NCBI GenBank assembly: GCA_009691925.1
Contig: SIAG01000163.1
Coordinates: forward strand, 1 to 8,828
DNA from: Planctomycetaceae bacterium
Lineage (GTDB): Bacteria; Planctomycetota; Planctomycetia; Pirellulales; UBA1268
Direction: 5' to 3'
Length of the DNA: 8,828 bases
How positions within the stretch are numbered: the first letter of the stretch is position 1; every line of letters starts with the position of its first letter. The notes under the pieces are model-generated. The model ran no database searches, had not been told where the DNA came from, and saw only the letters and a list, made by a program, of their open reading frames with translations. The position numbers and the translations under genes are program-made. Positions 1 through 4,945 of the stretch are shown piece by piece.

Positions 1-291
1 GGCTTGAGTGTTTTCGTCTCGTCGCAGTCTGACGTCGGAATCAACGCCCGATCGTACTTGCGCTTACCCAGCCTGCCGGCCAGGCTTCCGCTTCGACTTC
101 GGTCGCTTCGGCCGCGCCGCATGCGGATGCTGGCTGCTCGGCGGCAGGGAAGAGTTCTGCGGTGTCTTCGGGCCCTCGTACTGCTCCAATCGCCTCTCGA
201 GCTCAACAATTTTCGCCAACAAAAACCGCACCACTGCCTGGGCGTCTGGCGGCCACTTCGAAATCTGCTCTTCGGTGATTTGCAGCGTCAT
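1..291 (-). pseudogene. tnpC: IS66-family transposase N-terminus, frameshifted and cut by window edge
   Basis: From ATG at 291 the frame encodes 75 residues and stops at TAA (64-66). It holds the hallmarks of an IS66 transposase N-terminus: a leucine-rich coiled-coil segment (LLAKIVELERRLEQYE, about residues 24-39), the NSSLPPSS motif (about 46-53) and a basic stretch ending KRKPGRQAG. In intact relatives this basic stretch continues as GGQPGH followed by a region leading into a Cys zinc finger. That continuation is present, but one base out of phase: from position 68 leftwards the +1 frame reads GKRKYDRALIPTSDCDETK and on to the edge, a good match to the family. One extra G in the GGG at 67-69, or a 2-base loss, would explain the break. 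I infer a dead transposase, unless it is a sequencing error or programmed frameshifting. The ATG overlaps the stop of the interrupted upstream gene in an ATGA. Confidence 0.8.
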
Positions 292-983
292 ACCCCTGTT
301 TTGGCTGCAATCGGCCCTTGAGAAAAGGTCAATTTCCTGAGATTTGACGGCCCGGGGTGTGAACGGTTACCCTTGCGGGCGAACCCTAGCGACGACACGA
401 GATTTTGATTCGCGAGGAGCTTCTCGCGTCGTGTTTCGATTGCTTGTAATGCCATGCTCCGAAGTGAGCCATTGAGAGTTTCGGCACTTTTGCGTAATCG
501 GTCGAGGTGCGTTTCGATATCGGTAAGTGCCTTTTCGATTTCTGATTTCAACTGTCCCGACGATTGATCAACGCCGCTGAACTGCAGGACTAGCGTGTCG
601 CCTCGAATGCTGGCTCGCGGTGGATTCGTTGAATACGTCGTAGGGCGCACACTGAAAAGCGATCCGTCACCTGTGAATGGCACAGTGATTTCAACAGTGC
701 TCCCATCAACCATGATTGGACGGCCATCGAACCGGGGGCCGTATAGAAAGTCATGGCTCTTGTCGATCTTTGTTTCACGTTGGTCGGCGACGATCGCATC
801 TCGTTGCAGCACTGGAACATCCATGGAGTACTTGTCGGCAAAGTATCCGCTTAGATCATCAACAGGCGTGTTGAGCAGCCGGTTGCCATCGTATGTGCCG
901 ACCTCTTCCCTGAGTTGGTTTTTTTGATGCTCTTCTACAGAGAACCAATCGTGCGGGGCAAACAAGAGGTTGTCGCGCGACAT
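288..983 (-). CDS. Accessory (possibly defence-related) protein, C-terminus lost to IS66 insertion
   Basis: The open frame encodes 231 residues. Residues 1-204 look native: a start MSRDNLLF, a mixed alpha/beta part with a VDDLSGYFADKY segment (about 41-52), then a long helical part (about 145-190, IEKALTDIETHLDRLRKSA) and a REKLLANQNLVSSLGF segment. From memory, this resembles a family of roughly 400-residue uncharacterised proteins found in accessory or defence islands. Their C-terminal half carries a restriction-endonuclease-like fold with a (V/I)xxxECKF-type motif. That half is absent here. Residues 205-231 are encoded by the end of the IS66 element, and the stop overlaps the transposase ATG. 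The region is visibly richer in A/T than the genes beyond 1784, suggesting transfer. A GGAG lies about 11 bases upstream of the ATG. Family assignment is recall, not a search; the truncation is well supported. It is probably non-functional, or at most an isolated N-terminal domain. Confidence 0.65.
   Translation of the reverse strand: MSRDNLLFAPHDWFSVEEHQKNQLREEVGTYDGNRLLNTPVDDLSGYFADKYSMDVPVLQRDAIVADQRETKIDKSHDFLYGPRFDGRPIMVDGSTVEITVPFTGDGSLFSVRPTTYSTNPPRASIRGDTLVLQFSGVDQSSGQLKSEIEKALTDIETHLDRLRKSAETLNGSLRSMALQAIETRREKLLANQNLVSSLGFARKGNRSHPGPSNLRKLTFSQGPIAAKTGV
353..370 (-). repeat. Putative terminal inverted repeat (outer end) of the IS66 element
   Basis: Read on the minus strand, the sequence from 370 begins GTAACCGTTCACACCCCG. 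The GTAA start is typical of IS66 tips. Here the protein sequence of the interrupted gene changes from a plausible conserved helix (residues up to 204) to a low-complexity tail. The partner repeat lies outside the window, so the exact length of the repeat cannot be measured. Confidence 0.55.
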
Positions 984-1011
984 GTGGATGACGTACTCCG
1001 TTGCTGACGAA

Positions 1012-1017
1012 CTTATA
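1012..1017 (-). promoter_or_regulatory. Possible -10 box of the truncated accessory gene
   Basis: The minus strand reads TATAAG here, 29-34 bases upstream of the ATG at 983, in a short A/T-rich patch within otherwise G/C-rich DNA. This matches the bacterial -10 consensus at five of six positions. No convincing -35 box is seen at the normal spacing. The alternative pair TTGTAA with GATACA lies slightly further upstream and is also weak. Confidence 0.25.
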
Positions 1018-1255
1018 TTTCTACGGACCGTGTATCCTGCCGGCCGCGCCTGTTACAAGCCTGCGGATCGCGTCCCGGCATGATGCAAGGCAGCGGGATC
1101 ACTGACCTTCCGTCGATCTCAGCCGGCGGCGCGTGGAAGTCTACAGCCCCAGGCGCATTCTATCAGGCCCCCGCGGTGGAGTGGGTCGTGCCGGGCTCCC
1201 AAGGCTCGTGTGCAGGATTCCGCCGATCCTATTCGCCCGGAGCGGGGGGGCGTCT

Positions 1256-1581
1256 GGTGCTCGTGGAGCACCTGGCCATGGGCAGATCGGCCCCTGAAAT
1301 CCGGCCCGCCGCTGCATCCCAAGCCGCTCGCCGCTCTTCGCCGCCTGGACTGTCGCGGTTTCCGTGCCCCGGCGCATCGGCTTTGCCGGGGCCTCGGCCC
1401 AGTAGGTTCGCCGGGCTGCGGACGCGGCGTCCGCCCTTCGCACTGCCCCTGCTCACCGCAGCGGTGCGATTGGGCGACATCGTCCCCACGATGCCTAGGC
1501 CGCTGTTTCCCCGGGGCACCGGCGGGCCTCACGCAGGGTCTGCCCGGCTCGCCCGGAGCGCCGCAGCGGTCGATAGACCGC
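1256..1581. other. Cluster of six short perfect hairpins in non-coding DNA
   Basis: Six perfect inverted repeats fall within 326 bases. 1256-1272: 7-bp arms, loop GTG. 1366-1392: 8-bp arms, 11-base loop. 1418-1434: 8-bp arms, 1-base centre. 1454-1466: 6-bp arms, 1-base centre. 1478-1493: CATCGT-CCCC-ACGATG. 1566-1581: GCGGTC-GATA-GACCGC, whose plus-strand loop is a GNRA-type tetraloop. Such density suggests a structured RNA or the remnant of a mobile element. High GC also raises the chance background, and no known RNA family was recognised, so the strand is left open. Confidence 0.3.
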
Positions 1582-1605
1582 CGCGAAGAAGTGGTCGAGC
1601 GTCAC
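1495..1605 (-). pseudogene. Probable remnant of a tyrosine recombinase/integrase N-terminus
   Basis: From a GTG at 1605 the minus strand encodes 36 residues before TAG (1495-1497). The opening VTLDHFFAAVYRPLR resembles the start of the N-terminal core-binding domain of planctomycete phage-type integrases, which typically read TLxxFFxxxYRPLxLRGRS. After about residue 18 the similarity fades, and no catalytic domain (Arg, HxxR, Tyr) can be found downstream in any minus-strand frame. If real, it is a fragment left from a longer gene of about 300-400 residues. The match is short and from memory, so coincidence is possible. Its place beside a foreign-looking gene and an IS is consistent with an eroding island. 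Confidence 0.35.
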
Positions 1606-1761
1606 GGTAGGGCCCTCGCACCTGGGGGAAAAGTCTTGCGCGCATCCCGCAGAGGGGATCCTTTTCCGGCGACTTTGCCGCCCGAGTGGCCTAGCCTTTT
1701 ATCCGCTCGCGAGGATGCTGACCGGCATTTGAAGGGGTCGCCCCCGCCAAGTGTCGAATGA

Positions 1762-1782
1762 GGGCCCGCCACCGGGCCCGGT
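1762..1782 (-). terminator. GC-rich palindrome just after the zinc-ribbon gene, weak terminator candidate
   Basis: Immediately after the stop codon at 1784-1786 the sequence can fold in two exclusive ways: ACCGGGCCCGGT (1771-1782), or GGGCCC (1762-1767) paired with GGGCCC (1774-1779) around a 6-base loop. No T-run follows on the minus strand, so it is not a classical intrinsic terminator. Confidence 0.25.
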
Positions 1783-1783
1783 G

Positions 1784-2551
1784 TTATTCGAACATCCCGT
1801 CGGGAAGCCCTTCCACCTGCCGCACAACCACCTTCTGGATCGAGTCCCAGGCGACGGCGGTGAGCGTGACCGAGCCGTCGGCGGCCTGGCTGGCAAACAG
1901 CCCGTGGCTCCCCTGCGACCACGCCGGCTCATACCACTCCGGCAGGATCACGCTCCCACCGACGAGGTGGAGCTCCACGATCCCGCCGTGATCCCGTTCC
2001 GCCCACAGCCGGGCGACGAGGAGGGCCGTCGGATACGCAACCAGGGCGGCACCGCTGGCAGTCGCTGCGTCGCGCTCCTGCCCCGCAGGCTCGACTCCGC
2101 CGGCTCCCGGCGGGCGTCCGGCGGGCCCCGGACCGGCACCGACCGGGGCGACCGTTGTCGCCGCCACGGGCAACGCCGCGTTGAGCGGCCCGGGGAGGCC
2201 TGTCGCCGGCGGCACCGCCAAGGCCGCAGGCCAGGCCGGTGGCGACTTCGGTGGCGACTTGAGGGTGATCGTTCCCTCTTCTCCCGACTGGGGATCCCCT
2301 CCGGCCACAAACACGTCCTCCGAGGCCTGCGCTGGCCGGCCGGCAGGGGGAGAGGCCGGTGCGGTGATCGCCACTGAGGCCGGGGGGATGACCACCGCCG
2401 TGCCACACTTCGAGCAGGCGCCGCGTTTGCCGGCGAGCTTGGCGGGAACACTGATCCTGTGGCCGTTGGGACAGGGAAAGGTGATCGTCCCGGTCGTGGC
2501 CCGGGGAGCGTCTGCGGACGAAGGAAGCGGGGACTTCGGGTCGGCCATCAC
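1784..2551 (-). CDS. Zinc-ribbon protein with Pro/Ala-rich linker and uncharacterised C-terminal domain
   Basis: This is a 255-residue protein of unknown function. A zinc-ribbon-like module lies at residues 23-55: Cys27-x3-His31, then Cys46-x2-Cys49, framed by a short beta-like start (TITFPC) and the ending VVIPP. It is followed by a low-complexity Ala/Pro/Gly linker (about 56-170). A compact C-terminal domain follows (about 171-255), with hydrophobic strands ALVAYPTALLVARLW and IVELHLVGGSVILP and a final TLTAVAWDSIQKVVVRQVEGLP. No signal peptide or membrane segment is seen, so it is probably cytoplasmic. The ribbon resembles that of the divergent neighbour at 2871, but uses His where the neighbour has its second Cys. 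AGGAGG sits upstream of three consecutive in-frame starts (GTG-ATG-ATG, spacings 6, 9 and 12). I chose the first ATG, but the true start may be one codon either side. Zinc binding is inferred from the motif. Confidence 0.75.
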   Translation of the reverse strand: MMADPKSPLPSSADAPRATTGTITFPCPNGHRISVPAKLAGKRGACSKCGTAVVIPPASVAITAPASPPAGRPAQASEDVFVAGGDPQSGEEGTITLKSPPKSPPAWPAALAVPPATGLPGPLNAALPVAATTVAPVGAGPGPAGRPPGAGGVEPAGQERDAATASGAALVAYPTALLVARLWAERDHGGIVELHLVGGSVILPEWYEPAWSQGSHGLFASQAADGSVTLTAVAWDSIQKVVVRQVEGLPDGMFE

Positions 2552-2679
2552 CGTTTGCCTCCTGAACCGGCCGCCTCGGACTGCCGATGCCGACTTGCTT
2601 GGAGTCTACCACCCGCCGCTTGCGCAGCGGATCACTTGACGGCGGCCCGGCAGCCTCTGACACTTCCCCCAGGCTTAAG

Positions 2680-2703
2680 TCCATCGGTCCATCGGGCCAT
2701 CGG
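2680..2703. repeat. Three tandem copies of an 8-bp CCATCGG-type unit
   Basis: The sequence reads TCCATCGG, TCCATCGG, GCCATCGG in direct succession, with one mismatch in the third copy. It lies in the divergent intergenic region, so it could bind a regulator or be a neutral simple repeat. An 8-bp period is not a helical repeat, so bound proteins would not sit on one face of the DNA. Confidence 0.6.
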
Positions 2704-2790
2704 TCGACCGCCCCCGCCGCGACACGGCGTTCCCCCGTCTCCGGCCGGGCAGGACGCGGTGACGGGGAAGCGGCAAGCGGAAGGTCCCCT

Positions 2791-2826
2791 GGGCGGGGCG
2801 ATGGGCGGGGTGATGGGCGGGCGGCC
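2791..2826. repeat. Three tandem copies of a 12-bp G-rich unit
   Basis: GGGCGGGGCGAT, GGGCGGGGTGAT and GGGCGGGCGGCC follow each other directly, the last copy being diverged. Each unit has two runs of three or more G, so the plus strand could form a G-quadruplex. It ends 44 bases before the ATG of the membrane zinc-ribbon gene, so it lies in or near that gene's leader or promoter. Confidence 0.55.
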
Positions 2827-2870
2827 ATGGTCGGGCGTTCGGCCGACGAGTCTTCGTTTCGGGTGAGATC

Positions 2871-3533
2871 ATGGCGATCCAGGTGCTGTGCGGATCCTGC
2901 AAGGCGACCTTCACGGTCAGCGACCGGTACGCCGGCCAGACCGGTCCATGCCCGAAGTGCAAGAAGCCGATCACGATCCCGGCCACCGCGGTAAAGGCCG
3001 TCGTGATCCACGAGCCGGAGGCCCCGTCGACAACCTCCACGGCGACGGGGCGGGCACCGACGGCGCCTCTGAAGCGGACCGACCGCCCGGTCTCGGCCCT
3101 CCAGTGGACCCTCGTCGGCGTCGGCACGGTGCTCGCGGTCGTGGCCGCCGCGGTGGCCCGCGTTCAGTGGGACCGCGACCCACCGGCCTGGTTCCTCCTG
3201 GCCGGTGCGGTGATCCTCTCGATCCCCTCTGCAAGGCTGGGATACGCGGCGATCCGCGACCGCGAGCTCCAGCCCTACCGGGGAAGGAGCCTGGCTCTCC
3301 GGACGCTCATCTGCGCGGGCGTCTACGTTGCCCTGTGGGTGGCCCGGGGATACCTCCCCGCCGAGATCGAGATGTGGGAGTGGCTCTACTACGCCCCGGT
3401 GTTCATCGCCGTCGGGGCCTTTGCCGCCTTCGCCTGCTTCGATTTCGACTCCGGCTCGGCCATCGCGCACTTCTCACTCTTTCTCATGGTCAGCGCCGCC
3501 CTCCGCTGGCTCGCCGGCATCACGCATCTTTAG
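2871..3533 (+). CDS. Zinc-ribbon membrane protein, uncharacterised
   Basis: This 220-residue protein has an N-terminal zinc ribbon at residues 1-36 with Cys7-x2-Cys10 and Cys27-x2-Cys30, then a Thr/Pro/Ala linker (37-75). About five hydrophobic segments follow (roughly 78-97, 105-127, 141-161, 170-190, 195-216), with charged loops such as RDRELQPYRGR between the second and third. The ribbon would lie at the inner face of the cytoplasmic membrane if the N-terminus is inside. This architecture is common among planctomycete hypothetical proteins; no enzymatic motif is visible. GGGTGAG about 6 bases before the ATG is a modest ribosome site, and an ATG at 2827 is out of frame. The HD-phosphohydrolase gene follows after 40 bases on the same strand with no terminator, so they may share a transcript. 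The function is unknown. Confidence 0.75.
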   Translation: MAIQVLCGSCKATFTVSDRYAGQTGPCPKCKKPITIPATAVKAVVIHEPEAPSTTSTATGRAPTAPLKRTDRPVSALQWTLVGVGTVLAVVAAAVARVQWDRDPPAWFLLAGAVILSIPSARLGYAAIRDRELQPYRGRSLALRTLICAGVYVALWVARGYLPAEIEMWEWLYYAPVFIAVGAFAAFACFDFDSGSAIAHFSLFLMVSAALRWLAGITHL

Positions 3534-3573
3534 CAGCGGCGTCTCGGCTGGCCCCATTCTCCGCGGTCTTCCC

Positions 3574-4920
3574 ATGGCTTTCGACGCACTTCCGGAGTTG
3601 ATCGCGGCGGAGCATTCCGCCGAAGGGATCCGCATCCCCCCCGATGTGACGGTGCCGCTGACGCCGCGCGTGCGTGCCCTCGTCGACACCGCCGAGATGC
3701 GCCGCCTGGCGCGGATCAGCCAACTGGGGCTGGTGTCGCTGGTCTATCCCGGCGCCACCCACTCCCGCTTCGAGCACTCGCTGGGGGTCTACCGCTTAGC
3801 GCTGGCCTTCCTTGGCCGACTCCGGCGCGATCCCCATTTCGCCGCCACGGTCGATGAAGGGGACGCCGCGGCGTTCGTCGTCGCGGCGCTCGTCCACGAC
3901 ATCGGGCACTGGGCCTACTGCCATCCGCTGGAGGACATGGGTCTCCCACAGCTCCCCCGGCATGAATCACTCGTCGGTGGGATCCTCGCCACGGGGGAGC
4001 CGGCCGCGATCCTCCGGGCCGAGTGGGGGCTCGAGCCATCCCGGGTCGCGGCCCTCATCGACGGCACGGCCGACGACCCGGCCGGGATCCTCCTCCACTC
4101 CCTCCTCTCCGGGCCGATCGATGTCGACAAGATGGACTACCTCGCCCGCGACAGCCTCCACGCCGGCGTCCCCTACGGCCGTCACTTCGACCAGGATCGC
4201 CTCCTGGCGAGTCTCTGCATCGATGCCGCGGGGAAGACGCTCGCGATCACCGACAAGGGGCGGACGGCGGCCGAATTGATGGTCTTCGCCCGCTATGTGA
4301 TGTTCAGCGAGGTCTACTGGCACCACGCCGTACGGGCCGCCACGGGCATGCTCCAGCGCGCCGTCTGGCTCGTGCGCGGCGCTATCGATGCCCCCTGGCT
4401 GACCCGGGCCGATGAGCAGGGATTCATCGGCTGGCTGCGGGGTGCCGCGGTGGGAACGGGGGCGGCGCCGCTCGTCGAGGGGCTGTTTGGCGCTCGTCGC
4501 TGCCTCCTCAAACGGGTGGCCACCTACGACGCCCTCAACCACCCCGACATCCACCGCGCCCTCGCCGGCTCGCCCTACGATGCCACGACGCGTGTTGCCG
4601 CCCGGCTCGCCGAGCGCCTGTCGAGACGGCTGAGGATCGCAGTCGCCCCCGAGACGCTCCTCATCGATGCTCCCCCGGCCGAGCGCGAGGTGGAGTTCGC
4701 GCTCCAGGTGCGGCAGCGGCCGCGCGACGCCGGCGACCGGGCGGATCACTGGCGGTCGCTCGCCGAGCTCTCCCCCGTTGTCCGCAGCCTCGCCCACGAG
4801 CAGTTCGACGATCTCGTGAAGCGGGTCCGGATCTTCGCCCCGGCCGAGACGGCCGCAGCGGTGGCGGGGGTGCCGGGGGGCCTTCTCCCCGACCTGCTGG
4901 ACGCGATCGCCGACGACTGA
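3574..4920 (+). CDS. HD-domain phosphohydrolase, dNTP-triphosphohydrolase-like (COG1078 type)
   Basis: This 448-residue protein has the metal-binding pattern of HD phosphohydrolases: His68 in SRFEHSLGV, His108-Asp109 in ALVHDIGHW, and Asp183 in PIDVDKMDYLARDS. Auxiliary conserved residues include His112, His117, His130-Glu131 and the YGRHFDQDR segment (201-209). The order and spacing match the COG1078 group related to dGTPase and SAMHD1, whose studied members cut dNTPs to deoxynucleosides and triphosphate in the cytoplasm. The C-terminal part (about 365-445), with ELSPVVRSLAHEQFDDLVKRVRIF, is also typical. The frame stays open upstream to 3328, but that part overlaps the previous gene and has no family sequence, so I chose the ATG at 3574 (MAFDALPELI). 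No Shine-Dalgarno sequence precedes it, so translation may rely on the upstream gene or a leaderless-like start. Substrate and allosteric behaviour are not readable from the sequence. Confidence 0.88.
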   Translation: MAFDALPELIAAEHSAEGIRIPPDVTVPLTPRVRALVDTAEMRRLARISQLGLVSLVYPGATHSRFEHSLGVYRLALAFLGRLRRDPHFAATVDEGDAAAFVVAALVHDIGHWAYCHPLEDMGLPQLPRHESLVGGILATGEPAAILRAEWGLEPSRVAALIDGTADDPAGILLHSLLSGPIDVDKMDYLARDSLHAGVPYGRHFDQDRLLASLCIDAAGKTLAITDKGRTAAELMVFARYVMFSEVYWHHAVRAATGMLQRAVWLVRGAIDAPWLTRADEQGFIGWLRGAAVGTGAAPLVEGLFGARRCLLKRVATYDALNHPDIHRALAGSPYDATTRVAARLAERLSRRLRIAVAPETLLIDAPPAEREVEFALQVRQRPRDAGDRADHWRSLAELSPVVRSLAHEQFDDLVKRVRIFAPAETAAAVAGVPGGLLPDLLDAIADD

Positions 4921-4945
4921 CGGCGCGCTCCACACAGGCGACTGG

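Larger units (their letters stand above)
1..370 (-). mobile_element. IS66-family insertion sequence, left part only
   Basis: The minus strand carries the start of an IS66-type transposase gene, and its upstream side ends in a plausible terminal repeat beginning GTAACCGTTCACACC at position 370 and reading leftwards. IS66 elements usually begin with GTAA and make 8-bp target duplications. If 370 is the outer base, the duplication should be the 8 bases at 371-378, with its partner beyond the other end, outside the window. Only about 80 bases separate the tip from the transposase ATG, so there is no room for tnpA or tnpB. This fits the short IS66 subgroup that carries only the large transposase gene. 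The element runs off the left edge, so its right end and its completeness cannot be judged. Confidence 0.75.
984..1783. other. Gene-poor spacer of about 800 bases
   Basis: No reading frame here has a recognisable protein. The open frames on both strands are rich in Arg, Pro, Gly and Ser, as expected for high-GC non-coding DNA. The composition changes near 1020, from the A/T-richer accessory gene to GC-rich sequence. Within the spacer I can support only a short recombinase-like remnant (1495-1605) and a cluster of short hairpins (1256-1581). The minus-strand motif TGATAGAATG near 1159-1168 resembles a -10 region but has no partner. No tRNA, tmRNA, RNase P RNA or SRP RNA signature was found. 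Confidence 0.6.
2552..2870. other. Divergent intergenic region between the two zinc-ribbon genes
   Basis: These 319 bases must hold the start signals for both flanking genes. They contain two short tandem repeats (2680-2703 and 2791-2826) and a small hairpin CCGCT-TGCGC-AGCGG near 2617-2631. A TTGACG at 2636-2641 could be a plus-strand -35 box, but the hexamer 17 bases on (GACACT) is a poor -10. No convincing small gene is present; open frames here only run out of phase into the neighbours. Confidence 0.5.

Noticed and set aside
1080..1610. Open frames of 137-183 codons in the gene-poor spacer
   Set aside because: Overlapping frames are open on both strands, with Arg/Pro/Gly/Ser-rich products and no motif. 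Only the short integrase-like stretch is worth noting.
1080..1783. Known structured RNA (RNase P RNA, tmRNA, SRP RNA) in the hairpin-rich spacer
   Set aside because: I looked for the conserved RNase P core, the tmRNA tRNA-like end and the SRP tetraloop region on both strands and found none.
1929..3470. 513-codon open frame on the minus strand
   Set aside because: It overlaps the two zinc-ribbon genes in other frames, has a highly Arg/Gly/Pro-rich composition and shows no domain. It is a shadow caused by high GC.
3328..3573. N-terminal extension of the HD phosphohydrolase
   Set aside because: The extension overlaps the end of the zinc-ribbon membrane gene and is Ser/Pro/Arg-rich. Family similarity begins at the ATG at 3574.
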